A DNA stretch of 64,000 nucleotides from Trichobilharzia szidati (GCA_944472155.2 OX235273.1:83136793-83200792), one strand, 5' to 3'. Numbered from the stretch's first letter, positions 35,961 to 48,880 are shown. A program made the numbers and translations. The notes: generated by a model from the letters alone, not told the origin.

Positions 35961-36949
35961 AATTTCATATATACACAAATTAATCACCTTTTCATTTGAA
36001 CCACCCAACTAGTTTGAGAAGTTGTAGGTAGACTTTCGAATTCCCCTGTGAAGTGTTCGGGATTAATGCCACCTAGGACCAATTCCCCACCAACGGGCTC
36101 ACCATCTTTTCTAAAATTTACGTAAAATGCTCATGTTATTTTACTTTAATTTAAGCGAGTGAGGCAATACAGTTAACTCCATTTCATGCAGTGAATGACG
36201 CAAACAAGATTATCCATCGTCATTAAAATGACATAATTAGGTGTTAACCGGTATGAATTCCTGTTTTCGCTCAACTCAAGCAGTAAATGCAAAGGGAGCA
36301 TTGTTCGATGAATTCATCAAATTTCAGTGGATCTCAACAGCTCAATACTCTAAATATAGTGATATATGTATATATGATATGACATGTATATGAAGAGATT
36401 TTTGAGTGATAGCTACGTTTTTCGTACAGTTACTCTTTTATAGTTCACACGTTTGCAATAAATTAGTGCTGATGGAAACAATCCATATGACTTTGTTTCC
36501 TGGTAGCTTGGAACGAAGTGATATAATTTTATTTTGGCCATGATGATAATTCTCAAAGCAGTCGTTATAACAGAAAGAAATGATTCCAAAGGGATGTATC
36601 ACTAAAATTTTGAGCTTCTGAATAAATCAAAGTGATGCTAAGGAAAGTTATGTGAGGCACACGCATTAGTCTGATGAAAACCTTGACAAAATTAAGTCTG
36701 TAAAATTAGGCGAAATAACATAACTGACAGGACTGAGCAAAGGTTGACCAAAATTGAAAAAAGATCAAATCAAGATGAGTGTCATCACGACTAGAGATGT
36801 GACAGTTGGAAAAGGAGAGAAAATATCAAATGTTCAAGCAGATCAAGTCCACTGTAGGTTCAGTGACTGAACACAAATGACTTTTGTGTGCAGAGTTCAG
36901 AATTCAACATACGCATTACTATATCTTCTTTCGTTTGACTGCTTATTTC

Positions 36950-37500
36950 TGTCCCGTTTCCCATGTATGCATTCCCTATTGCCCATATTGCTGCTAAATG
37001 GTATTGTGTATGGGTAGCCGTGGTTTTCTACCAAAGATGAAGTGAAACAGTGACTTCCTTGTCATTTCTTGGAGGGAAGTGCGATGTTCTAATGGAATCA
37101 GTCTCCCAGTTTCTTCTCTTTGAGGCCAACCACCTTATCAGTTTCTGTTACTCTGACCAGTGGTATGTTGATAGTGTTTTTTTATTCCTACTGATGTCTA
37201 GCTGTCAGAAGCAGGATATAAATTCTTCAATTTCGGGTCGATAACTGTAGTCTGTCAACATCGTCTTTGGTACACCATGGCCTGCATTGATATCGCGAAT
37301 CACTGCATTTCCCACAGTCTTCGTAGGTAGATAGGAAATCTGACGGAATTTACTTTTCACATAGAATGTCCTGTCACTACCAGTAGGCACCACTCACCGT
37401 TGGATGTATGTCGATAAAGTTTCAATAAGTCTACGCGTGTCACTAGACTCAACTGCACAGATGGTGACATTACCCTCGAATCCACTCGGTAAACAAATAT
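36950..37500 (-). pseudogene. Gypsy-type integrase relic
   Basis: The minus strand at 37393-37205 reads FYVKSKFRQISYLPTKTVGN, then GHGVPKTMLTDYSYRPEIEEF. This fits the integrase core pattern of Ty3/gypsy elements (SK, then hGvPetlvtDnGtqF), with the second catalytic Asp in LTD. Downstream, a broken frame (KTLSTYHWSE) is where the PYHPQSNG-E block would be. Stops are frequent and no LTRs were found. It lies in intron 3 of pseudogene C. Confidence 0.55.
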
Positions 37501-39592
37501 TGCGTACAGCTTAGCAGTCTGCCAAAATAACAAGCCAGAAACCGGGTTGTTTTACCTGATTCTACTGTCTGAACTGAGTCGAATCAGGTACACCACTGAT
37601 GAGCTGTACCCCAAATAGGCAAAACGGACTACTGGTGTTAAGATTAACCCGATCTGGCTAGCAGGTACTACTGGTCGATTTGAGTGATATGTAAATACCT
37701 GGGTAGTTTATGCATTACATCAAGAGATGATTTGTTTTGCCTACACCCAGATGTTGGGATTTGTGTACCATCTACTAGTGTAGGCACTAAGATATCACTA
37801 CAAATGCTGACCACTGAATGGATATTTCACAACCACTTTTTATTTAGTCTCACCGGTAAAAGGATTGTGCTGCTTATTTCCAGCAATCAAATTCATACAC
37901 ATCACTTCACGTTGATACGTCACACTTATTTTTGCCATCCAGAAATCCTCTATCCCATTTCATAAAAGTCTCTTCGTATTTTGTTGGGGAAGTGGAAAGA
38001 CAAAATGACCAAATTATCCGTTTTCCAGTTTGGGACGAATTCTAATCATCCTTCGTCTAAAACTAAACTTAATATATCTCGACTTTATTTGCTGGACTTC
38101 CTGAAATCCTTCACGATCCACTACTTGATTCCGACAGTTTACATCGGTAGATTTTTAACTGCCTAATTTCCTGTCCTTAAGGCACTGTCAATCACCCATC
38201 ACTCTATTTCAGAAATTCGTAAGAACCGTATGTCACATTTTTCCTAAGTTTCGACATACGAACTCAATTCAGTATTTGTAAAAGATTTGATAAATTAAGG
38301 TTTGATCATCAAGTGCAAATAATTTGATATCGTTCAGTAATCGAATCCGCACAAGTAATTTTTTCACATTTGTTTACAATATATATGGGTACAAATATGA
38401 CACAGTACACGTCCTGATGAATCAATACTGAAACGGTGTATGTCAATAATGCCATCTCCAGTTGGTTTCCATATTCACATTCACTGGCGTCGCATAACAT
38501 TTCAAATTGTTTTGTTCAGAATATAGTCATACTACTTTTGACCCGCTTAACTCTCATGTAAGTAGTCTGTTTTTGCCCTAAGGAAAATTGCTCATTCCCT
38601 GAGTGTCATTGTTTATTGAGTTGGAACGCTTGAAGGGCCGCCTAAATCATGTACATTCAATTAACCAAGTTTGTATTGCATAGAAGTAATTACCTTATTC
38701 ATACGTCGTACATGGTTTACTGACTGCCTAATAGTAAACTATAAGGAAATTCCAACAACTTATTTCCCACTGCAAACTCACCTACTCAAGTAGAAAGAGA
38801 ACACTGCATCCATCTCCTTGTTTTCAGCAAACATGTTTGGAACTACAGGAATATTCCCATATGGTGATATGTTTCGGCATGACATGCCAATTATTCCATC
38901 ATATTCGTTAGTGAAGAAGTCAGCATTAAATATATTTGTCACTTGAGCAAATGCTTGCTGGTGAATAACCAAAGAATTTATCTAAGGAGAGGTTTGATTT
39001 GGAAACACAAGTACCTGAATAGTGTCCATACTCCAAAACCCATAATAACTACTGTCCATATAGTAGACCTCAAAATTTGTGCCATTTGGCGGATAAGTGG
39101 ATGATTTTAAGTTATCATAAAACCGAAGAACCCAACACAGAGCATCAAGAGGCCAACAGTTTCTTGAAGGAAACTATGTATCGGTTGATCCAGTGTTGAA
39201 TAAGACACGCAATTTTTGAGGCGGAGTTCCCACCATCACTTCACCATAATACTGAAACTGAAAGATAATCACCTGTTAGTGATTTAATTGCCGACATAGT
39301 TTTAAAGCAGAGAAGATTTGTTAAACGTTTCACCTGTATCAATTGTTGTTGTAGAATGCTGTGAATGAACATTTCTGTGTGCTGAATATACGGTCTCCGT
39401 GCTGAAGAAAACCACAGCTCAATGCACTTATTTGCTTCTGATTATTATACACAGCATGCGCATTTATGCAGGTGAATCTTCATAAAATCAGTGTTGGTAC
39501 CAATAGTTGAAATTTATTTCATTCAGGCATTTAAACATAAAGTGTGATCTTATATTTTAACTTCACAACATGAAGCAAACAAAATAAAATTA

Positions 39593-39861
39593 CAAGAGAT
39601 TACTTGTTGAACAAAGAATATTCTTTCCAATAAATTCATCATTAGGTTGTTAGATTGTCAAGGTAATTGCAAACGACTTTTGGAATTCTGATCTAAATGA
39701 TTCTATGTTACCCTCTGTAAAGCAACTATTTTGTCAGTAGCAATCATTTTCTCACTACTATGGATATACAACTGCCGAACCTGATGATGAAGTTATTGAA
39801 AAGAACATTCTTTGTTCAGCAATCAGTCTTTTCAAATTTCGAATGGCACACTTCATCAATT
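39593..39861. mobile_element. Inverted mini-pair of Penelope 3' ends with 12-bp target duplication
   Basis: 39593-39652 (-) and 39782-39850 (+) are reverse complements of one another and match the Penelope 3' ends at 15583 and 16084. The 3' ends point outward. The outermost bases abut AAAATAAAATTA at 39581-39592 and 39862-39873. The right copy extends some 26 bp further than the left, as in the large pair at 12921. About 130 bp between them are not shared. The repeat is AT-rich, so the duplication alone could be chance; its exact position makes that less likely. It lies in intron 1 of pseudogene C. Confidence 0.65.
39777..39817 (+). ncRNA. Hammerhead-ribozyme-like motif in the Penelope mini-pair
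   Basis: Helix I pairs GAAC (39777-39780) with GTTC (39814-39817). The core is CTGATGA (39781-39787) and GAA is at 39798-39800. Helix III is AAGAACATTCTT, pairing AAGA with TCTT around a four-base loop. The cleavage-site base is T (39813), less favoured than C. The opposite copy (39609-39649, minus) has CTAATGA in the core and should be inactive. Confidence 0.5.
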
Positions 39862-40196
39862 AAAATAAAATTAAATGATCAATCCAGGTTACCTACATTT
39901 TCGTAATTCTTCAGTTGTTCGGCTACAGGTGTGTTGTCATCTTTCCATAAATTCATCCATAAGTTTTGTAATGATTTTTGAAATATTTTCAAATAGCTTA
40001 ATACAGAGTCAGCCTTGCTTACTGGATGGAGCTGAACTCTAACACTCTCAGCATTCAGATGGTGCAGGCAAATTACAAATATGATTAGAATCATTTCGAT
40101 GACTTCAACGCACTCCATTCATTCATTTTATTTATCTCAGTTTTATCCTATTCGCACATTGCTCTGTCGACGCTTTTGTGCACACCAAATTGACAT

Positions 40197-40242
<46 letters not shown>

Positions 40243-40243
40243 C
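40197..40243. repeat. (TA)n microsatellite
   Basis: About 47 bp of TA repeats with one TTTA interruption, between the start of pseudogene C and R1 copy 2. Confidence 0.9.
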
Positions 40244-40544
40244 GAAGACAGGAAATGATTGGCGACATCTAATGCAACATTTTTGTGTTTATATTTATAT
40301 TGTGAAATACATGAGAGATTTCGTACAATTATATTCACGAGCTAGTCCCGACTGATAACTGAAAGCTTCTTCAAAAGAGGGGAACGTGAGGCTTCTGCAC
40401 AACGTCTACGTCATACTCGATTTTCTGCCACCACTATTGCTCTAAATCATATCAAGTTACTGACGGAACATTTTTCTTGATCAGTTAATATTACTGTATA
40501 ACATATAACACTGTGTGATTTATCAAAAAAACTTCCTTTTCCAG

Positions 40545-43500
40545 TTTGTTTAAATCTAATAAATTATGACCTCTAATGGAATTAGTCACCCTGGCTAGTA
40601 TTTTAAAAGTGAACGACCTACTGATTCTCAAGTTTCTACTAAACTTGAGAAAAAGCCTAATCATGGGTGGAAGCCTATCACAATATACGTGATAACTGTG
40701 CCTGAGTTCTGTCCTTAAGTGGCAAAATGTACTCCTGAAGATTTTATAATTGTCATTCAACCAAATGTGATGCATTTCACGAAGGAGACAAAGAAGACAT
40801 ATTAAATGGGATCGGTTTTCGCTTCAGGTCGGATAGCACTGTGTCACACGATCCACTGTCAATTAATATTTCATCTGAAAATTCTGGACAAGGGGAAAAT
40901 ATCACAGAATAAACCCTAGTGGAAATCCTGTACATTATATAAACAATGTGCAGAATAAAGCTACTATTATTATTACTACTAAAATAATTGCATACTTTCC
41001 TTCGTTTCTATGCGCATTCTGATTACTACTCATTCATTGAATTATTATTCACCTCATTAAGTAACTCCGAGACACTTATTCAGCTCTTCTTATCCATTGA
41101 ATAATATCAACACCTATCATGAAGACAACTCATCGCTTTCGTCACCACCCTCTCTCAGAAAAAAATGTAAATAATTGTCACTGTATAGCTAGAGAGACTG
41201 AATTTGCTGAAAAGAGACTCTTCGCTGAACTACAAGTTTTGCTTGTATTATTTTGTATTAGTAGTACACAGTAAACGAAGTATCCAAACCTGAACAGAGT
41301 GTTCATCTCATTTCATATTTAACGATAACAATAACTTTGAAGTGTAAATTTGTTTGACTTGACTTTGTCCCTCGTATAGTAGAGATCATACCACATGTGA
41401 ATTACAAGTTATAACATGAACAAAAAATGATTCATTTCAAAATTTCAAGTATTTCGAACTTTGCGATAAATTGTTGAACAATTCATTGAAACTTTATTTC
41501 ATCTCTGACTTTTTTCAATGCATTTTGTGAAGGATCGTGTGTATCACAAGTTGTACACTTACACATTAACACATTATAGAATCAAAACAGTAATTCTGTA
41601 TATTATATTAGAATAGCGCTATTGTGATCCGAAGTCCATCTTGAAAAGTTTAATGTAATGTAATTTGCTAACCCTACCACATTAACAGATAACACGCTAA
41701 AACGATACTTCTGTTTATTAATTTAGAGTCGCGTTACTAGAAGGCGAAGTTCATGTTGAAAAATGTGGTGTGTTTGTAAGTCACATCGTATAATTTGTTA
41801 TCACAACTGTGTGTCGTTATATTTACATGAAAATGTACTGTCGAAAGACTGAGCAAAATGATAATTAAATGAGGTAATATTGCTGATTAGTGTATGGTGA
41901 ACGAGAATTCACACTTATCTTAATCATGCAATCAGCGAAGATTCGCCATAGTAGATAACTATTTCACAGGTTTTCGAAGTGGCCGTGGTTCAGCACTAAT
42001 GGATGTCATACATTAATGGCACTCAGATGAAAATGTTTTTCAACTTTATATCACAAGAAATTTCAGTAAATCGTGGAACTGTTTTGCATCATCTTGTGTA
42101 TTCCGAAACGTTGTTTGATAAGTAGCTGTTAGAAATGATTACTGAAAATGACTGCGTGGAGGGAGGAATATCATACACTACACGAACATGTTAGGTGTAT
42201 ACACAGAGTTTTGAACAGAGAGTCAGCAGTTCAGCAGATGAAATGAAAAAAAATCACTCGCCCAACCGTTATCAATTAGAGTAATTTATAGATTTGCCAA
42301 GAAACACTGAATGGTTAGCTATTAAACAGTGAAAATCAAACTTGTTTATTCAGTTCGAAACTGTTGCCATTCCTTCTCTAGCATTGTAGAAATATCATTC
42401 TATCCTTTTCCTCGTAATTTATTTATGTCTGCTTCGACATTTCATATCCACCAAGGTTTCTCTCCACTCATACTCTTCAAAGCATTATTTGACTTCTACT
42501 TATCTTGTATCAGTCAATTAACCTTGTTTAAGTTATATAAAGGTCGCATAATATGTCCATGTAATTTTAAACTTGTCTTTTATATCCAACATCTTTTACC
42601 AATACCCTTCTCATGTTTTTCATTAAGCCACAAGTTTACTAACACTTGTATTTATTTGAATTATGCACCTTGTGTGCGTCGGCGGCACAGTGGTTAGGAC
42701 TCTCGCCGACCATGCATATGGTCCGGGGTTCGATCCCCTGCCGACGCACACCCGATATCTATGGTCGGCCTGCAAAATTTGGGCTACCGATATCCATGCT
42801 GAAAATTCCATACTTGTACTGAAAATACGGTGTGGCATCAAGCTGAAACCGAAAAAATAAAGAAAATAAAAAAAATACGATATAATTTCAGGTTAATCAG
42901 TTAAGGAATATGAATAGTTTCTATATCCGTACTAAAATCATTCTGATACTATTGTAGTAAAAAGGAATAAGGTTTCAAGAACAGAAATATATTACCAATA
43001 ATCTAGGTGATATTATTATTATTTCTATTCGACTTCCTTGCTATTGGTGTCAGTCAATCAGTAGCTGATGAGAAGGTTACGCATCACAGTCTGCTCCAGC
43101 TACGCCCATCATAACAACTTCAGAATGTTTTCAGGTCACCTGCCTTCGTTTCTTGTCGTCCGTATTCATTCAGTGCAATTTTTCACTTTTCACAGAAAAT
43201 GCTTGGGCAAATGCTACCATCATACGCGAAATTTATAACTATCGTTTCTTTGTACATTAGTGGAATTGGTTTGTTGGTGAGCTGTTGTAAGAGTTTCTAT
43301 GATGAGACTAAAATAAGTGTTATCAGTGTGTAAAATAGTTTTGCTATCCACCTAATAATAACTGAAATGAAGCTTGTTGATTGTGATATTCTGTGACTCA
43401 CTTTCAAAAATTCGCCTTACGAACTCAACATACATCCAGTTGCCACTCTGCACTTTTGACTGAAAATGTTCCTTATTGGACGAATTTGCATATACACCGT

Positions 43501-43870
43501 AAAACGAAGTAGCCATTCTTATAGGATTTCAATCGATACACCAGCACACATATTGTTCCTAGTAGTGACTTACAGATGGAGCGAATTGCCCGAGATTTGT
43601 ATCCGTAAGCGTATAGGAAAGTAACTAAAACTGCAACCACATCCTGATATGTTCTTCTCACTTGATTCTATGAATTCGAACCTTACTCCCAAACTAAATA
43701 TGTTCACACCAAGTTCACGTTTGATAGGTTGAAAACAAAATGAAAAACCGTATCTTTCTGTTTTCCATTGGTTGGAAATACCAAAAGGTTTATGTGAATG
43801 AACGTCCGAACCATATTTTATGACTTTTTGATGCAGAAGTCTGAATGTGTTTGTTAGACAATTCATGATA
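40545..43870 (-). repeat. R1 repeat, copy 2 (right arm of the inverted duplication)
   Basis: The minus strand matches 1-6656 with long identical runs. It lacks the CR1/Jockey element and the U1-SINE chimera, so it shows both empty sites. It carries its own SINE (42676-42876). ORFs at 43661-43473 (-) and 42329-42697 (+) correspond to those at 116-304 and 902-1267, with mostly conserved sequence but no recognisable domain. Confidence 0.8.
42676..42876 (+). mobile_element. tRNA-derived SINE inserted in R1 copy 2
   Basis: It is the same family as 6286-6482: A box GGCACAGTGGTTAGGACTC, B box GGTTCGATCCC, body CCCGATATCTATGGTCGG, and an A-rich tail (AAAAAATAAAGAAAATAAAA). It is not fused to U1. Compared with R1 copy 1, about 18 bp of target (CATCAGACCAAGAATCCTA) are missing at the insertion point and no duplication is seen. 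Confidence 0.85.
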
Positions 43871-44389
43871 TAATTTCATGTTGGCGTAAACTAGTTAAAT
43901 ATTGGAGAAAATGTCCCTCGAAACTTAAAATTATTTCATAATGCATAAATCGTATTTGCTATCGTGTGTGTGATTGAGATGGACGCATAGATGTTTTAAG
44001 AAAATCTGTCAGCGACCTTTTCAATGACTCTTACAAGTGGAGAATGTTTACCATAATTAACAATTTTTCATTTATCCTCAGGCTTAAGTTTTCATTGGTG
44101 TAACATTCGATATCCACCTCGAAATGCCTGCCGGTTGGAGTACGCACAAAAGTCACATTTTGCATTCCCAATATCCAGAAAGCTGCTTCGTGGTATCACC
44201 CCAAGAATGATTTCACAACTATATTGTTGAATATTCAAATTTCTTCAAAGGGGGACTAGTGGAGTTCCAAATAATTCTTCGTAAAGATATGAAGACATGG
44301 ATCTATAATAACTTGTTTATTGAATATATCATACGGTGAAACAACATTATTTACTGAATGACGATTCAAACTCAATATATTGTTCGTGG

Positions 44390-44665
44390 TCATATCTATT
44401 GCAGCTACACAACTTCGAATATTGGTTGATACGTTTATCCTTCATCCTCCTCATTTGTTGTGGGTGTAGTAAACTTTTTCAGATATATGAAAGAGGTGTT
44501 CAATCATTTCCACTGCATGTATTTCAGTTGATTTAATAAGTGAACCCCAAGCTTTCAATTTATCCCTCCACATTTTGATATTAGATCTTTTATCTCCTGC
44601 CCAATCCCGTCCTGTTTTGTGGCTGTGTGTAACTGCATACAGAGATATAGGTGAACTATATATTA
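44390..44665 (+). repeat. R2 repeat, copy 2
   Basis: Inverted partner of 25690-25925; see that entry. Shared ends include TCCTGTTTTGTGGCTGTGTG at 44609. The function is unknown. Confidence 0.55.
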
Positions 44666-44669
44666 GATT

Positions 44670-46060
44670 TCTTATCAACATTAAGCTAGGTCTTTTGGCT
44701 CCACCACTGTGACTGACTCAATCCTATCACTCCGGCCCATGCATTTGACGTCACAATTCTTTTAAGGTTTTACATAAACTAAATTATTTTTTTTTTACAC
44801 AGAGGAGAAATGTTTCTTTTCCATTTTGTATTTTTGTCTGTCTTTGGGTTATTTCATTGTAATTGTGCCCAAGCATATATTACCTACTCTTTCCCATATA
44901 TTGGAGCCTTAAACAAGTGAAAGCGCATTTCCTCTTGCACTGTATACAACCATAAGCAGTTATATCCAACCTATTTATTTCAGCATCTCTTAGATAACTT
45001 GGATAACTCACGAACAAATGTATGCCAATGTCTCAAACATGTTCCTCTCTTTGATCACTGCACGTCTAATTTCAGTAGAACTGTCCATACTTCTCCACCC
45101 AGATTCAGGGACCAAAAGGAGCCATCCACGATGCCAATCTGCTTAACTTTTCACACTTTCCACCCTCAAAGATCATGTCATCTGCAGTTTTACAGTCTAG
45201 CAGAGAAAACTACTTCACACAACACACTCTCTCTCAAAAGTAGACGAATGCCATACATACCACTCTCTACTCTTTCGTGTGACACCACCTCACATCTGAC
45301 TGTAGTGAAACTCATACCTAAAGTTCTCATATTTGCACTCAGTGTGTCTAGAAGACTGCAATTGTTCGCATCCTAATTAAAACAGGCTATATTATCTGTG
45401 TATTGTAGAGCAAATGGAATTTCTCCTGGTTACCGTCGTCAGTGCATTATTGTATTATTATTAACAACAATGGCTACATAGGACATCCATTGACGCCATC
45501 ACAGTAGTTATCAGGTCGCCAGGTGATGCCTTCACCTCTGGTTATGCTCTAAATTAATGCCAGCCAGAGACAATGTTTAGCTAAACATGATTGTGGGAGA
45601 TAGTCACCAATTGATTTATTTCGTGGGAAACTGAAGATATCCGCGTTATACATTCATGTAAAGCATATCAACCCTGGTTGAAAGATGTACTTAGACGCAA
45701 ATAGACCACATTTGTTGTGTTTCTGAGAAATAATTTATACATCTCTTGAAAAACCCAATCTTTTACATCTCCTGAAAGGCAATCAATGATTTCGACTTGG
45801 TGGATTTCAGAAATGCATCAATGATTTGCAAGATGTTTCGTCATCCTCGCATACTTTACTGCAGAGATGGATGGCACCATTACACCAACAATGTACAGGG
45901 ACTATTCAAATAATCTTTTGAAATCAGTGGAGTAAATCTTAGAGATTTCGCATGTTAGAAATTTGGGATTTATTTGAATGTGTGAACAGCGACCTGCTTG
46001 AATTGCTGAACTACCTGAACTTTCATCCCACATAATGCATACAATTTTCTATATTTCTCC
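44670..46060. other. Stretch with no recognisable gene
   Basis: The longest ORF (44999-45376 +, 125 codons) is rich in Ser, Thr and His and has no motif. I checked the opposite strand for retrotransposon motifs without success. No copy of it occurs elsewhere in the window. Confidence 0.35.
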
Positions 46061-47454
46061 TTAATTCAACCATTCATTTATGTCCCTGAGCTTCCGAATG
46101 CATTCACGCACAATTATAATTGGCTTTCAATCTACTCCTCAGTATCTTCCGGTGACGAGGGCAAAATACCATGAGGGATTATTTTATTATTCAGATCGAC
46201 CAGCACTGTGTCACATGCTGTACCTTAGATTGCTATTTTGCTGGAAGATGTTGCACGAAGAGGAAACATTACGCGATAGACTATGCTACATATTCTGAAT
46301 ATTGTGTGAACATTTTGCACTCAATGAAGCTGTTATTGTTATTATGTTAGTCGGATGTCTCAGTGTCTGAAATACCAGAATTTCGATTTGTGAGACTTAA
46401 TTGCCTATTCGGGATAATGTTCAGACCCCATCGCTTTTATTATCAGCTGTGAATAGTGAATTCATGAGACTCAGATCTACGTTTCCCTGTTTCATTTTGC
46501 CGGCGATAATCACAGTTTCAAGATGAGAGGATCACAAATCTGAACAATAATGTCAAATCTGGAAGGAAATCATGGAGATGAAGACGGATGATGAATGAGC
46601 AAGACTGTGTGAATATGAAAATGTGTGAATGGCTGCAATCTTGTGACTTCCCATGACACAAGCATTCATTTATTCATCTGGTTCATGAGGGAGAAACATC
46701 ACTAGTGTTGCTTGGATTCGGAGCACGGGAGACAGACGCACAAAAAGCTGGCCATACACAGCATGTTTTTAGCAATTGTCAAAAAAAAATTCAGCACTTA
46801 GAGGATTCCGGCAATAAACCTCGTCAGTCAAAAAGCAGGTATGTGCGAAAATGAAAAGGTTTGCACTAAACTATACTGAAAATGGGGTATATTTTGTAAA
46901 CATTTGTGCACAATGAAGCTGTTATTTTTATTAAGCTATGTGGATGTATCAGCTGGCTAGTTGATTCAAGTCTGATTTGAAGGTCAATATACCGTTCATC
47001 TTGAGAAATGTGATGAATATGCAAAACAGTTTTCGAACAGTTTGTTTACACAACTATCTACCATTTCACTTTATACAAAAATGTAGAAATATACTGTCAA
47101 ATAGAACGAACAAAATGACGACTATATAAGTTGATTATAACAGGCACATTGAGGGTGGTAATTGACACTTATCTTCATAAAATGATCCGTTATTTTGCAC
47201 CGTAGTAGCTAACTACGTTTTGGTGTTTCTGAGAGGTTAAGGAAAACGTCAGTGGAAATCCTGCATGAATTACAAACAGAAATAAAATATACTGAACTGT
47301 ATGTCAGATGAAGAATTGATATACCGTGAAACCTGATTTGTATAATCTTGCCTATTCCGAAAAGTTCATTGACAAATAGCGTTTTGAAATGATTATTGAA
47401 AGATTGATGCTTGAAGAGAAGAATATTATTTACAATATAAATATGCTGGGCATA
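46060..47454 (-). repeat. R1 repeat, copy 4 (diverged)
   Basis: The orientation is that of copy 2. Matches include GACCAGCACTGTGTCACATG (46198) versus GATAGCACTGTGTCACACG (40833), and ATTCCGAAAAGTTCATTGA-like sequence (47352) versus ATTCCGAAACGTTGTTTGA (42099). The 152-bp foldback insertion at 47468 lies just beyond the CATATACAC block shared with copy 2. Confidence 0.65.
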
Positions 47455-47467
47455 TACACAAAATTTT

Positions 47468-47619
47468 GATATGGTTGTGTTCTCTGAGCTGGATAGTTAA
47501 TTTGCGAATCTCCAAATTGAAGTATGGGCTGAAGATGTCGCCTAGTAGGGCGATGAAAGCTTCGCAAATTAACTATCCAGCTCAGAGAACATAACCATAT
47601 CAAAATCATCCACCTGAGC
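47468..47619. mobile_element. 152-bp foldback element of Penelope 3' ends with 13-bp target duplication
   Basis: Arms 47468-47508 and 47561-47601 are reverse complements (41 bp, one mismatch). Between them lies a hammerhead-like hairpin (47529-47558). Flanks TACACAAAATTTT at 47455-47467 and 47620-47632 are identical. The right arm continues about 18 bp (AAAATCATCCACCTGAGC) past the left. The right-hand sequence recurs at 52865-52940 directly after a GIY-YIG relic, which ties it to a second Penelope lineage. The layout is the same as in the 12921-15661 pair. Confidence 0.75.
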
Positions 47620-48880
47620 TACACAAAATTTTAAATAAAAGGTCAGGAGTTCAAGAAAAAGAAATGAAAGAGATCTGTCATAAATCTGCTACAAATCAGA
47701 TCATGAAAATACTCTGGAAGTCACATTACATAAATCAAAATAAAAGGAATACGCCTCTAGTTAAAGATACTTGCTACCTGCTCATATATCTGTTGGTGAG
47801 GAATTGACAAGAATAACAAAGGAATATTTAGGGAGTGTTTCATTATTAAATCCTATGAACTTGGCTTCACAGGAGCATTTCCAGGGACCTATAGCAAATC
47901 TAATCCAACGGTACAGCTTTAATGATAATTTACAGAAACAGCACTCTTTGCTGACCTATACCGTTTCAATATGTGTAACTTTCTCACTGATGCTTGCGAA
48001 CACTTTCCAGATGATTGGAGTTTTATAACTGTGGAAAAGTATTTACATATCAAGTAAGTTGAGTCGTAAGTTGTTACTAAATAAACACTGTGGTTGATGA
48101 AACCGTGTCAAAACATGTGAATTTTAATCAATTTACCACTCACAAAGGAGTGGGTTTGAGATAAATTTCATATCGCTTTGACGTAACGTGAATGCTGGTG
48201 TTATCCAAGAGGTGGAATGTACGAACGCATACCAACAGACGGCATTTACAAGGTAGCACTGAAATATTCAAAGTTGGATGAAGCATCCTAAGGTTGACAG
48301 TATCCTCTGTAAGGGACTTTCTAGCAAGCTCAATAACAGAAATGGTATTTGAATAAAAATCCAAGTTAATGAGATGATAGTATAACAGTGTGTTATAAAA
48401 TAACAATTAGTTATATAAATTATTCAGTTCCTTAGTTATACAGTTAAAGTTCACTAATACAAACTATTAATATAATCCACAATAGTGTTCACTGCTGAAA
48501 ACGTGTCTACTGGTAGTGCTCTGCACTGGTTGTAGAAAAGTCTTCGTATGAAGATAGAATGTTCCTGCGAAATCCAAAGTATACAACACGTTTTGTAGTG
48601 AAACAAGTAGACAGTATAGACTAGCTAGAATATGAAGCAGCGGGAAGCAAACTGAATTTTTTATTGTACTCCGCAGTTATGCATATTTCACTATGAATCG
48701 TTTTAAACAAAAGTTGCGTACAATGTTTCTATTTTTAACACCTAACAACAAAAAATGTACAGTCGTATTGTTACAGACTCCACACCTCTGTCATAATGCC
48801 TCCAAAGCCATATTCCACTTTGCATGACTTTTGTAAGAGCAAATATATTGAAAGAACAGAAATAATTATAACAACAATTT

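Larger units (their letters stand above)
31695..40094 (-). pseudogene. Cathepsin D-like aspartic protease, gene C (six exons, inactivated)
   Basis: Exons, 5' to 3' on the minus strand: 40094-39897, 39257-39015, 38981-38782, 36110-35988, about 34687-34447, 31856-31695. Five have the same length as gene A or one codon more; exon 5 is about 24 nt shorter at its start. The signal peptide (MILIIFVICLHHLNA) and propeptide are recognisable. Damage: the first catalytic motif reads NTGSTDT (Asp to Asn) followed directly by TAG (39174-39176) in place of Trp; exon 5 keeps MDTGTSL but has TAG at 34486-34488; the C-terminal LGD reads LAG. Introns hold a Penelope mini-pair (39593-39861) and a gypsy integrase relic. 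That all exons belong to one gene follows from order, phase and strand. Confidence 0.85.

Noticed and set aside
44999..45376. 125-codon ORF as a possible gene
   Set aside because: No signal peptide, domain, splice context or codon pattern supports it. The opposite strand shows no retroelement motif either.
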